64,000 bases of DNA, taken from NCBI RefSeq assembly GCF_004138325.1, contig NZ_SBLB01000010.1, positions 111,432 to 175,431 of the forward strand, written 5' to 3'. The translations under genes and the position numbers were made by a program. Of the stretch, positions 55,671 to 64,000 are shown one piece after another. This stretch comes from Spirosoma sordidisoli. GTDB taxonomy: Bacteria; Bacteroidota; Bacteroidia; Cytophagales; Spirosomataceae. A model generated the notes under the pieces. It was not told where the DNA came from. It saw only the letters and a list, made by a program, of their open reading frames with translations, and searched no databases. Within the stretch, counting starts at the first letter, position 1. The number at the start of each line of letters is the position of its first letter.

Positions 55671-58478
55671 ATGCAAAACAATTACAACCTGGGCCGTATA
55701 CTTCGGCTTACCGTAGCACTTTCATCAATCATTGGAACGCTCAGCACCGCCTGGGCACAATTTGCCATTAAGGGAGTCGTCAGAGACGATAAGAACAACC
55801 CACTGCCAGGTGTATCGATCGTACTGGCAAAAACAACAACCGGCACTACGACCGACGCCCAAGGCGCTTATTCATTGAAAGCCGGAAACGGATCGTATAA
55901 AGTTAGCTACTCGTTTATCGGGTTCACGGCGATTACTAAAGATGTAACGGTATCGGGTGGGGACGTTGAAGTCGATGTGCAGTTACAGCCTTCAACGGCC
56001 AGCCTGTCGGAGGTAATCGTGGTTGGTAGCCGGGCTTCGCAGCGCACCGTAACCGACTCGCCCGTACCCATCGATGTATTGTCGGCCAGTGAGTTGCGTA
56101 CCACGGGTCAACCTACTTTCGATCGGTCGCTTCAGTATCGGGTACCGTCGTTTAACACCGTTAACACGCCCGTAAACGATGCAACGACGCTGCTCGACCC
56201 CTGGGAGCTTCGCAACATGGGCCCCAGCCGGACCTTGATTCTGGTTAATGGCAAGCGTAAAAACCTCAGTTCGCTGCTGTATGTGCAGTTCTCGCCGGGT
56301 CGGGGCGAAACCGGGGTCGATATTTCGGGTATTCCGCAGCAGGCCATCAAACGGGTCGAGATTCTGCGCGATGGTGCTTCGGCCCAGTACGGCTCTGATG
56401 CTATTGCGGGTGTTATGAACATCATACTGAAAGATAAATTCGATTACACCAGTCTGGACGTAAACACCGGTGTGACTTCGCAGGGCGACGGAGCTATGTA
56501 TAGTATAGCCCTTAACGGCGGTAGCAACCTCAGCAGTAAAGGATTTGTGAACTACACGGCTGAGTTTATGAAACAGAACAGCGCAGTGCGTTCGGGTATT
56601 GTCGATGTGCCGACCGAGATTGCCACTTTTGGCGACGGCACTGGCGGACCGCAGGACCAGCTCATCAAAGCCTATCTGAAAGACTACCCTACGGCCAATA
56701 ACATCAACGGTACGGGCGACACGCGGGCTGCCAAGTTTGCACTGAATGCGGGCGTCAGTCTGAACGATAACCTGCAACTCTACGGAAATGGAGCCTTCAT
56801 TGCGAAGCGGGTAGAAAGTTTTGCCAACTATCGGACTCCTTACTGGCGCCAGGATCGGGGCCTGCTCCACAGCGTTACCGATAACGGTGGTAAAAACTAC
56901 CTGACTCAGGCTACGCTCGCGTTTCCGACCCAGGATAATGTAGACATGTATCGGGGCTACATCGGTTACGTGCCAACGTTCGAGGGGGACATGATCGATT
57001 ATAATGCTACCCTCGGTGTGAAAGGTGAAACCAACGGCTGGAAGCATGACGTGAGCCTGACAACGGGATATAACTCGCAGGTTTATACGGTCGATAATAC
57101 CGTGAACCGGACCCTCGGCAAAGCCAGCCCCACTCGCTTCAAACCCGGCGGCTATTCGTTCGGGCATATCGTGGGTAACATCGATATATCGAAGCAAGTG
57201 AATGAGAAGCTGGGTATCGCCTTCGGTATGGAAGCCCGCTCCGAAAAATACACCATAACAGCTGGTGATACGGCTTCGTATAGTGGTGAGGGTTCAAACT
57301 CATTTCCGGGTCTGGCGGCTGTCAATGCGGGGTCGAATCAGCGCTTCAATATCGGTGCTTACTTCGACCTGAGCTACGACATTACGAAGGATTTCCTCGT
57401 CAACGGTACCTTCCGCACGGAGAACTATAGCGACTTCGGGAGTGCCAATGTCTGGAAGTTGTCGTCACGGTATAAAATAGCTGATGACAAAATTGTGCTG
57501 AGAGCTTCGGCATCAACAGGCTTCCGGGCGCCAACGCTGCACCAGATCTACGCGCAGTCTACCCAGGCCGCTTTCGTAGGGGGAACCATTCAACTGTCGG
57601 GCCTTTTCAACAACCGCAGTGCTCAGGCGCGCGCATTGGGCATTCCGGCCCTGACGCCCGAAAACTCGACCAATATCACGGCGGGTATTGCGCTCAATCC
57701 GTCTAAGAATCTTAGCATTTCGCTCGACTACTACAGCATCAATGTGAAGAACCGGATTGTGTATAGCTCGTCGATTTCGTCGTCTGACCCGAAAAGCCTG
57801 CTGGGCGGTATTCTGCAACAGGCTGGCGTAAGAACAATTCAGTTCTTCATCAATGGTATCGAAACAACCACCCAGGGTCTTGACTACGTAATATCGTACC
57901 GGAACCTGCCGGCTGGTCAGGGTCGTATCGGGTTTAACCTGGCGGGTAACTTCGTGCTGGACAACCGTATCGACGGTGCGCCTGCCGATCCTGCTGCCAT
58001 CAAAGCAGCCGGTTCGAGTATCCTGAATACGCAGATCCGCTCACTGCTGACCGAGAGCCGGCCCCGGTACAAGAGCATCCTGGGTATAGATTACAGCCTC
58101 GGCAAGTGGAACATGAACCTGAACAACACGCTCTTCGGGTCTACTTCGTTCCAGGATCTGGACAACGGCGGATCGGCCATGGAAAACATCAAAGCCGTAT
58201 TTAAACCAGCCGTGGTTACCGATCTGAGCCTGGGCTATATGTTCAGCAAGAACATAAGCGCTACCGTAAACGTGAACAACCTGCTCAACGTACTGCCTAA
58301 ATGGGATCTGGTTGCTCAGAACGAAAAGGGTAGCCAGGCCATCAACACGCCTGAGAAAGAGTCGCTGCTGCGGGGCTTCCTGGGTTTCAGCGGTCGCTAC
58401 AGCATTCTGGGTTACAACGGCTCGCAGTTCAGCCAATTGGGAACCATGTTCAATGCCAACCTGAACATCAAGTTCTAA
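55671..58478 (+). CDS. TonB-dependent receptor with carboxypeptidase-regulatory-like domain
   Basis: 935 aa from the ATG at 55671, chosen because it starts the signal peptide (NYNLGRILRLTVALSSIIGTLSTAWAQ); a longer frame adds 29 unlikely residues. The carboxypeptidase-regulatory-like domain is at about 34-115, the plug (SEVIVVGSRASQRTVTDSPVPIDVL to GVMNIILK) is next, and then a barrel ending NANLNIKF. No SusD-type partner follows, so it is not a classical polysaccharide utilisation locus. The ligand is unknown. Confidence 0.9.
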   Translation: MQNNYNLGRILRLTVALSSIIGTLSTAWAQFAIKGVVRDDKNNPLPGVSIVLAKTTTGTTTDAQGAYSLKAGNGSYKVSYSFIGFTAITKDVTVSGGDVEVDVQLQPSTASLSEVIVVGSRASQRTVTDSPVPIDVLSASELRTTGQPTFDRSLQYRVPSFNTVNTPVNDATTLLDPWELRNMGPSRTLILVNGKRKNLSSLLYVQFSPGRGETGVDISGIPQQAIKRVEILRDGASAQYGSDAIAGVMNIILKDKFDYTSLDVNTGVTSQGDGAMYSIALNGGSNLSSKGFVNYTAEFMKQNSAVRSGIVDVPTEIATFGDGTGGPQDQLIKAYLKDYPTANNINGTGDTRAAKFALNAGVSLNDNLQLYGNGAFIAKRVESFANYRTPYWRQDRGLLHSVTDNGGKNYLTQATLAFPTQDNVDMYRGYIGYVPTFEGDMIDYNATLGVKGETNGWKHDVSLTTGYNSQVYTVDNTVNRTLGKASPTRFKPGGYSFGHIVGNIDISKQVNEKLGIAFGMEARSEKYTITAGDTASYSGEGSNSFPGLAAVNAGSNQRFNIGAYFDLSYDITKDFLVNGTFRTENYSDFGSANVWKLSSRYKIADDKIVLRASASTGFRAPTLHQIYAQSTQAAFVGGTIQLSGLFNNRSAQARALGIPALTPENSTNITAGIALNPSKNLSISLDYYSINVKNRIVYSSSISSSDPKSLLGGILQQAGVRTIQFFINGIETTTQGLDYVISYRNLPAGQGRIGFNLAGNFVLDNRIDGAPADPAAIKAAGSSILNTQIRSLLTESRPRYKSILGIDYSLGKWNMNLNNTLFGSTSFQDLDNGGSAMENIKAVFKPAVVTDLSLGYMFSKNISATVNVNNLLNVLPKWDLVAQNEKGSQAINTPEKESLLRGFLGFSGRYSILGYNGSQFSQLGTMFNANLNIKF

Positions 58479-58484
58479 GTAGTA

Positions 58485-58540
58485 TGTATGTTCTGAAGTC
58501 TGCCGTTTGCCAGGGAAAATGGCAGACTTCAGAACATACA
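58485..58540 (+). terminator. Strong hairpin after the TonB-dependent receptor
   Basis: Twenty-bp perfect arms at 58485-58504 and 58521-58540, with a 16-nt loop, start 6 nt after the stop. It separates the receptor from the lipoprotein genes. Confidence 0.8.
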
Positions 58541-58627
58541 AATGATGAATAAAGAATACCCGCTTATCCACTTTCACCTGTCTGATTGAATTAATCTAAC
58601 CTAACCTAACCTAAAACCACAGTAACC

Positions 58628-59533
58628 ATGAGAAAGCAACACGTAATTGCCGGAACAATGCTCATTTTGTCAACAATGGGGCTGATGAGCTGTCAAAAGG
58701 AACAGGAGGTTACGCCAACGGAAACCGAACAGGAAGTAATTCAGACCACGGATAACTCGGCGATAGAAGAGGGTGCCATTAAATTTACATTGATTAAACC
58801 TGCGCTTTTGCGTTTGTCGCACCTACAACAAGCCGCAGTGAACTACAAAACGATCGATGATCTGCTTAACTATTTTAAAGTCAACGGCACTAAGCCTTCT
58901 GGCTTGTTTTTCAATGGTGATAAAATTGCAGATGGCCGGGGCGATTCTTATAGTACTCTTAAGCCCGCTGAGATACAACTTGCCAATAATCAGAGGGTCA
59001 CTCAATCTTCGATGACCAGGTCAGCTGATACACTATTGCTTGACAAAATTATCGACAATACGAAGAGCACGACTGCGCTACCAACATCCGTATCATTCAC
59101 AAAAGAAACGGGCTATGCTATCTATCACACAACGACTTCGTTGAGCTACATAACCCAGCCACTTGATGTTAAGTTGAAACTGCATGACTCATCAATCCAA
59201 TGGAAAATTTTCGGCGGTGGAAAAGATAATAATGTAAAGCTAAGTGCCACAAAGCCTGTCAATGGTCAGTGGTTAGTAAATGTGCCGGCGGGCAAAAAGC
59301 TGAAAATAAGTGTCTACAAAGTAAAAGTCACAAGAAACTATACATACCAAGTGTTTATGGACCTGGGCGGCCAAGTGTCTGCTTATTTTTCTACTCCCCA
59401 ACGAGGAAAGAATTACTTGGGTCTGCCTGCAATCAATTTCTGGACCGGTATCCTGCCTAACGCAAGACCCTCACAAAAGGGTACTGTAACTTCTCAGCAG
59501 TATGAATACGTTATAAAGCGTCAATTCATTTGA
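58628..59533 (+). CDS. Lipoprotein with aerolysin/ETX-MTX2-like features, copy 1
   Basis: 301 aa. Lipobox LMSC at 19-22 predicts lipid attachment at Cys22. The C-terminal two thirds resembles ETX/MTX2 beta pore-forming proteins: DKIIDNTKSTTALPTSVSF near 135, the alternating Thr/Ser stretch YAIYHTTTSLSYITQPLDVKLKL near 158, and WLVNVPAGKKLKISVYKVKV near 219, like the usual W-x-VPAGKK-x-x-x-x-VYKAKV edge strand. This is pattern-based, not verified. It is paralogous to the gene at 59850, and shares a similar leader and start context. Upstream are tandem CTAAC repeats (58593-58612). Confidence 0.6.
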   Translation: MRKQHVIAGTMLILSTMGLMSCQKEQEVTPTETEQEVIQTTDNSAIEEGAIKFTLIKPALLRLSHLQQAAVNYKTIDDLLNYFKVNGTKPSGLFFNGDKIADGRGDSYSTLKPAEIQLANNQRVTQSSMTRSADTLLLDKIIDNTKSTTALPTSVSFTKETGYAIYHTTTSLSYITQPLDVKLKLHDSSIQWKIFGGGKDNNVKLSATKPVNGQWLVNVPAGKKLKISVYKVKVTRNYTYQVFMDLGGQVSAYFSTPQRGKNYLGLPAINFWTGILPNARPSQKGTVTSQQYEYVIKRQFI

Positions 59534-59849
59534 TCAATGATTGAGAAGTACATCGATAAAGTCTTGAATAAAAGACTCTGACTCTGAGAATAGCCCTGAG
59601 CGGCTGTCCAAAACTATCTGTTTACGCATCGGAAAGGTAAGCCTAGTCTCTAAGACGGATTAACGCGCAGCTGCGATTGACCGTGCTTTTGGGGGTAGGG
59701 GAGACTTTGCCTAAGATAAATACTTTACATTTTGGATAGACGCTCTGGGCTATAGAAGAATTTTCTGGATGGAGGAGCATCCGGCTACAGCCGAAACTAA
59801 TCGGCAGCGTCCCCCATCTCATTATGACTAACCCAAAACCACAGTACCC
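59534..59849. other. 316-nt gap between the two paralogous lipoprotein genes
   Basis: Nothing clear is seen except a short agtctt/aagact pair near 59570. The last 30 nt before the second gene (accacagta..ccatg) match the leader of the first, so the duplication extends into the 5' region. Confidence 0.4.
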
Positions 59850-60755
59850 ATGAAAGCACAACAGCTAATTGCTGGGAGTATGCTCATTGTGTCAACGATA
59901 GGCTTGGTGAGCTGTCAGGAAGAGAAGGAAGTTACACCGACAACGACCGAACCGGAAATGGTTCAGACTGCAGGCGACTCGGCTATTGAAGAGGCTGTAA
60001 ATCAATTTACGCTGGTTAAACCAATGCCCTTACGTTTGTCGCATTTACAGCAATGGGCAATAAACTACAGGACTGTTGAGGATTTACTTAACTTCTTCAA
60101 AATCAATAATGTGCGTCCCGATGGTGTGTTTTTCAACGGCGATAAAATTGGGGCGGGACGGGGCGACTTCTACAATACTTTCACGCCTGCAGAAATCCGA
60201 ATTTCGAATAACCAACAGATTAAGTTAACCGCAACAGTGTCAGTAGAAGACAAGTTGGTGGCTAATAAAATTATCGATAATACTGCCAGGGCTACACCAA
60301 TCACTCAGAAAGTGAACTATGTAGCTGATACAGGCTATAATATCTTTCACACAACAACGACAACCAGTCCGATCAACCAACCGCTCAGTGTCAATTTAAA
60401 CTTATTGGGCATGACGTTGCCATTCAGTGTTTTTGGCAATAAGAAAGACAACTATGCTCTCCTAAAAATGACAAGACCTGCTGCAAGTTATTGGGCTGTG
60501 ACTGCGGCAGCGCGCAGAAAACTCCAGGTACAGATCGTTCGGGTCAAAACTCGGCAAATATTCAATTACTGGGTATATATGGATCTGACCGGTGCAGTGT
60601 CGGCCAATTTTGGAAGCCGTCAAAATGGTCACTATTACTGGGCATTTCCAGCCATCAATTTCTGGTCAGGCGTGACGCCCATGGTAAGACCAGCGCAACT
60701 TGGTCGGTTCGTAGTTGAGCGTTTCACGTATGTAGCGAAATACAAGTTCGTGTAA
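59850..60755 (+). CDS. Lipoprotein with aerolysin/ETX-MTX2-like features, copy 2
   Basis: 301 aa, same length as copy 1. Lipobox LVSC at 18-21. Well-conserved blocks with copy 1 are LRLSHLQQ-A-NY, LLN-FK, FFNGDKI, GRGD and PAEI, and the pore-like segment KIIDNTARATPITQKVNYVADTGYNIFHTTTTTSPINQPLSV near 137, with YWAVTAAARRKLQVQIVRVKT in place of the VPAGKK strand. So the edge strand has diverged here. Tandem duplication is evident; the pair may form a heterooligomer. Confidence 0.6.
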   Translation: MKAQQLIAGSMLIVSTIGLVSCQEEKEVTPTTTEPEMVQTAGDSAIEEAVNQFTLVKPMPLRLSHLQQWAINYRTVEDLLNFFKINNVRPDGVFFNGDKIGAGRGDFYNTFTPAEIRISNNQQIKLTATVSVEDKLVANKIIDNTARATPITQKVNYVADTGYNIFHTTTTTSPINQPLSVNLNLLGMTLPFSVFGNKKDNYALLKMTRPAASYWAVTAAARRKLQVQIVRVKTRQIFNYWVYMDLTGAVSANFGSRQNGHYYWAFPAINFWSGVTPMVRPAQLGRFVVERFTYVAKYKFV

Positions 60756-60900
60756 GTAGTCACGAATTCGATCAACAGACGCATTCATGGCAAAGCGGTT
60801 GACCTGTCACTTATTAGTAGCGGGTCAAGACCAGAGACTCTAATCGCCATGAAACGAATGCACGTACCCTGCTAATTTCCTAACCCTAAGAAATCAAACC

Positions 60901-61767
60901 ATGAAACGTTTACTTTCTCTCGGCCTGCTTACGGTGGGCTTGTGTTTCGGTATTAGCCTTGATGCCAACGCCGGAGTGATGGCGGAGACAATTGAACGGG
61001 AGCAATTAATTGAAAAGCTGAGCACCAGCGATAGCTTCGAGAAGTACGCCATGAACGTGACCATCATGGCCGGGCGGGAAGCCATACAATGGGGAGCGCT
61101 AACCAGTGAAGAAGCGGTTGCCAAACAGACCCGCCTGAAAAAACTGCTGGAGCAGCCAGCGTATCTGCTTTCTTCTCAAAAAGACGAACTGGCCCAGTTA
61201 GCTGGTTATGCCGATTGGGCACTGTACGAAAAGGCTCTCATAACGACACTTTCCTTACGAGATAAACTGCTGGCTACGTTTCCTGAACTAAAAATCATGT
61301 CGCAGGACGAAGCCGCATCGGTTCTTACGACTGCTTATTACCGGTTACAAATGAAAATGGGTTCAGGCAGAATGATTGCAGGAACGGCCCAGGAAGTTGT
61401 CAATTGTATTGAGCGTGCCAAGGTGAAATTTAATGAATGTGTGAACGGCAAAGCTACGGCGGGTACCAAGGGGGGGATAATGTCTAAAATCAACGACGAC
61501 TGTACGATAGCCGTGATTTTAGCATCTATAGTGTTTTATTTCAAGATTGATGTTGCACGGGTCATACTGAGAGCTAATCATATCCAGCTCATAGACGGAG
61601 GAGTGAATTTTGTTCACAACAACGCAATTTTCACCAGCATATCGGCCATGATGAGTTCCTGTGCTGTTATATCCGGTGTATTTAGTCTGACTAATTATTC
61701 GACAAAAGTTGCCGCTTGTAAAGCACAACTGACAAAAGACATCGATTCCTGTAAGCGACTCCTGTAA
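60901..61767 (+). CDS. Secreted protein of unknown function with two C-x10-C helical pairs
   Basis: 288 aa with a clear signal peptide (MKRLLSLGLLTVGLCFGISLDANAG, cleavage about 24). The N-terminal half is helical and cysteine-free. The C-terminal half has six Cys, two pairs spaced C-x10-C (NCIERAKVKFNEC and ACKAQLTKDIDSC), and a hydrophobic segment near 200-220. No known family was recognised. It lies between the pore-like lipoproteins and the protease-like genes on the same strand, 145 nt after copy 2. Confidence 0.65.
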   Translation: MKRLLSLGLLTVGLCFGISLDANAGVMAETIEREQLIEKLSTSDSFEKYAMNVTIMAGREAIQWGALTSEEAVAKQTRLKKLLEQPAYLLSSQKDELAQLAGYADWALYEKALITTLSLRDKLLATFPELKIMSQDEAASVLTTAYYRLQMKMGSGRMIAGTAQEVVNCIERAKVKFNECVNGKATAGTKGGIMSKINDDCTIAVILASIVFYFKIDVARVILRANHIQLIDGGVNFVHNNAIFTSISAMMSSCAVISGVFSLTNYSTKVAACKAQLTKDIDSCKRLL

Positions 61768-61821
61768 TGCGTAGCAACAAGCCTAAATCTGACACTTCTT
61801 TGACTCACTAACCCCTCCAGG

Positions 61822-62943
61822 ATGAAAGTATCTCTACATTTTTTCTTGCGGCTGTTTCGAGGGTTGCGGCCTCTGAGTCTGTTGTTATTGCTGAATAACA
61901 GCTGCCAGCCCGTCACGGACTCGCTGAGGCCCCAGGCCGGGCAAGTTGATAACAGCCCGGCAGTACGGGCCTATATCCGCAGTTTAGGCTGCCCCGATTC
62001 GCTAATTCATGATGCGGGCGACCACTTTCTGGCCGATGGCGATATGCTGTTTCCCAAAAATATGGCGCTGCTAGGCCAGGCTATCACGACTGACGCAGCG
62101 GAAGAGCAGGCTTATGTTCCAACCGGAGGGTTAATCTGGAATGGACTAAGACAGAAACGCGTACGGTTAACCACCACGAGAACGATGAGCGTGTACGAAC
62201 CGGAGATCAGGGCGGCTATGACATTATGGAACAATTCAGGCAGCAACATTCGGTTTGAGCTAGTGAACAGAACTACTCCCTACGATGTCATCGTCACACA
62301 AACCGTAGACCCGAGTCTGGACGATTATTATGCATTGGCCGAATCTCCCCGGAATGGAAAACCAGGGCCGCACATAATTGTCAACTTAACCTACTTTAAT
62401 CCGCTCGCACGGTCGCAAAAAATTACAGTGTTAGCCCATGAACTTGGTCATACGCTGGGGCTGGCCCATACAGACTGGGCGGCAAAAAATGAACCGACAA
62501 GAATCGATCTTGCTTATACGCCCACAGTTGAACGGGCATCGATAATGAATGCCGACTTGACTCAAAGCGGCTGGCCCACCAGATTAACAGCCAACGACGC
62601 TAAAGCGCTGCGGGTGATCTACCCAAAGACGCCTTACAATATAAAGCTCAACTGGATCAACCCCACCACCCTGCGCATCAGCTGGTCTGGCCCGCTCCAC
62701 CCCGTGAAGGGCTACTACGTGAAAGTGACGCCTGTAGACATGGAAAGCAACGGCATTCCCCGCACTCTCTGGGTAGTGGGTACCCGGGCTGGTCTCAATG
62801 TAAATGTAGCGAACCCGGTTTGTCAGTGTTCGGTGGCCAGCCTGTATGAGGTGGAGGTGCAGACGGTTTATAACGACGATGCACCCCCGGGTAAGCTGTC
62901 GCGCTCGGCCTGGACGGACACGGCCATTCTCTATGCTCGCTGA
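61822..62943 (+). CDS. Matrixin-like zinc metalloprotease lipoprotein, active form
   Basis: 373 aa. The N-terminus ends in a lipoprotein-like NSC (Cys28). The active site HELGHTLGLAH at residues 206-216 is the metzincin HExxHxxGxxH signature, with a Met-turn ASIMNADLT near 243. This resembles M57 dual-action HEIGH metalloproteases. A fibronectin-III-like domain (about 272-370) ends the protein. The mature N-terminus has NSPAVRAYIRSLGCPDSLI and DAGDHFLADGD, nearly identical in the downstream paralogue. A secreted surface-bound protease is inferred. Confidence 0.82.
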   Translation: MKVSLHFFLRLFRGLRPLSLLLLLNNSCQPVTDSLRPQAGQVDNSPAVRAYIRSLGCPDSLIHDAGDHFLADGDMLFPKNMALLGQAITTDAAEEQAYVPTGGLIWNGLRQKRVRLTTTRTMSVYEPEIRAAMTLWNNSGSNIRFELVNRTTPYDVIVTQTVDPSLDDYYALAESPRNGKPGPHIIVNLTYFNPLARSQKITVLAHELGHTLGLAHTDWAAKNEPTRIDLAYTPTVERASIMNADLTQSGWPTRLTANDAKALRVIYPKTPYNIKLNWINPTTLRISWSGPLHPVKGYYVKVTPVDMESNGIPRTLWVVGTRAGLNVNVANPVCQCSVASLYEVEVQTVYNDDAPPGKLSRSAWTDTAILYAR

Positions 62944-62992
62944 GGACGTATACTAAACCTGCTCACTTGTTGATGAACCCCTATCTAACCCT

Positions 62993-64000
62993 ATGACCAT
63001 GCAAACATCCTTACTACTCTTCAGGAAATCGCTGACTGGCCTGCTGGCCGCCAGCCTGGTGTTGGCTACTGCCTGCCAGCCCGTCATGGACCCGCTGACG
63101 CCCCAGCCTGAGCAGGCTGATAACAGCCCGGCCGTACGGGCCTACATCCGTAGCCTGGGCTGCCCCGACTCGCTCATCTATGACGCGGGTGATCACTTCC
63201 TGGCCGATGGCGACCTGCTGTTTGATAAAAACATGGCGTTAACTGCCAACGGGGCTCAGGAGGAGCAGGTTATACAAAGCTACGATCAGCTCATCTATAA
63301 TGGCGCTGCCCAGACAAGCATCGACGTATCTGTTGATGCAGCCGCTAAAAAGGCGGACCCAAGTATTGCGGCTTATGTGAAAGGGGCGGTTGATTTACTG
63401 AACTATGTGGCAAGCACGAATCAGGTGCGTTTAAAGTTTTATACAGAACAACCCAACGCCAGAGTACATATCAAGGTCGTCGTCGACGACGTACGCATAC
63501 CGATTAAGTCGATTGGTCAGTATATAACGGGTACTCCGCCCTCCCAAGGCAAGCCAGGCGGGCTGGTAAGCATTCACAAATTCTACTTTAACAACCTAAA
63601 CTTTTTTGAGAGAGTCAGCTACATGTATCACGCCCTGGGGCATTGTTTGGGCTTAGTACACACCGATTGGAAAAACTTTACGAATGAGCTACCCGCCATC
63701 CAGATACCCGGCACCCCGGCATCGGATGTAAATTCAATCATGAATCGAAACGGGGGGGCGTTAGCTGTTAGTAATGCTGATAAAGCCGCCCTCAGAGTCA
63801 TGTACCCTGCTACGGCCTACGGCTTTAAGTTAAGCTCCGCCTACGAGGCCTTCTCGAACTCATCTCCAGTGTTGTTAACCTGGCGAGGTCCCTTGCACAA
63901 AGTCAAAGGCTTCGACGTGGCGTATAGCGCGCTGGGCAACCCTACCGGTGATGGGGTCTATGCGCCTATCACGTTCAAAGCTGGCAACGTGAGCTACTCG
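62993..64000 (+). CDS. Matrixin-like paralogue with HALGH site (catalytic Glu missing), cut by window end
   Basis: 336 aa visible; the frame is open at the window edge. A second ATG lies at 62999. Signal peptide and lipoprotein-like TAC. The mature N-terminus is almost identical to the upstream gene (NSPAVRAYIRSLGCPDSLIYDAGDHFLADGD). The zinc motif is HALGHCLGLVH: the three His remain but the catalytic Glu is Ala (gcc). It has NSIMNRNGG in place of the Met-turn and the start of a C-terminal FN3-like domain. Probably a pseudo-protease with a binding or regulatory role. Confidence 0.8.
   Translation, partial: MTMQTSLLLFRKSLTGLLAASLVLATACQPVMDPLTPQPEQADNSPAVRAYIRSLGCPDSLIYDAGDHFLADGDLLFDKNMALTANGAQEEQVIQSYDQLIYNGAAQTSIDVSVDAAAKKADPSIAAYVKGAVDLLNYVASTNQVRLKFYTEQPNARVHIKVVVDDVRIPIKSIGQYITGTPPSQGKPGGLVSIHKFYFNNLNFFERVSYMYHALGHCLGLVHTDWKNFTNELPAIQIPGTPASDVNSIMNRNGGALAVSNADKAALRVMYPATAYGFKLSSAYEAFSNSSPVLLTWRGPLHKVKGFDVAYSALGNPTGDGVYAPITFKAGNVSYS

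Noticed and set aside
55992..57197. 401-aa frame antisense to the second TonB-dependent receptor
   Set aside because: Reverse shadow; no domain.

Overview
The window looks like chromosomal DNA of a member of the Bacteroidota, most likely order Cytophagales (Spirosoma-like). This is inferred from moderately high GC, TonB-dependent receptors with carboxypeptidase-regulatory-like N-termini, a type IX secretion sorting domain, a bacterial geranylgeranylglyceryl phosphate synthase, a DksA-like protein without zinc cysteines, and TAnnTTTG-type -7 promoter elements with no strong Shine-Dalgarno sites. I saw no rRNA, tRNA, CRISPR array, prophage or insertion sequence.

0-10.5 kb is the most striking block: one tightly packed plus-strand operon for exporting a peptide. 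It has a small cyclic-nucleotide-binding-fold protein, a TolC-type outer-membrane channel, an HlyD-type adaptor, a C39-peptidase ABC exporter, a second ABC exporter of the NHLP-bacteriocin type, an uncharacterised protein with a HECAH zinc-protease-like site, an 84-aa double-glycine precursor with a cysteine-free, Pro/Ile/Gly-repetitive core, and a protein with eight cysteines. A strong hairpin follows the precursor gene.

10.7-31.9 kb is mainly housekeeping: an SDR oxidoreductase, YegP-like protein, YbeY, a quinone oxidoreductase, bioF-bioD, a class IV aminotransferase, Uma2 nuclease, EttA, a DUF349 protein, SerS, aspartate kinase, ribH, a TPR protein, a thiamine-riboswitch-controlled TonB-dependent receptor, a T9SS-sorted glucose/sorbosone dehydrogenase-like protein and a cystathionine gamma-synthase family enzyme. 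Three DnaA-box matches lie together upstream of bioF. Palindromic repeats fill the gap upstream of serS.

32-54.5 kb holds a VTT membrane protein, an alpha/beta hydrolase, a MaoC-like protein, acyl-CoA dehydrogenase, an AraC regulator with a tandem operator-like repeat, a minus-strand envelope/lipid group (holin-like protein, acidic membrane protein, GGGP synthase, TonB), a DksA-like protein, glutamate-type dehydrogenase, phosphatidylserine decarboxylase, an SMP-30 protein, a GMC oxidoreductase, a cell-surface O-acylation locus (two AlgX/AlgJ-like proteins around an AlgI-like MBOAT, with a divergent SGNH hydrolase), an outer-membrane protein, MgtC and UvrA.

54.5-64 kb is accessory-looking. 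A 1.1-kb gap carries a perfect 67-nt palindrome. After it come a TonB-dependent receptor, two paralogous lipoproteins with features resembling aerolysin/ETX-MTX2 pore-forming proteins, a secreted Cys-containing protein, and two tandem matrixin-like lipoproteins. The first of these has an intact HELGH site; the second, cut by the window edge, has HALGH and so lacks the catalytic glutamate. Together these suggest a secreted protein-interaction or toxin locus.
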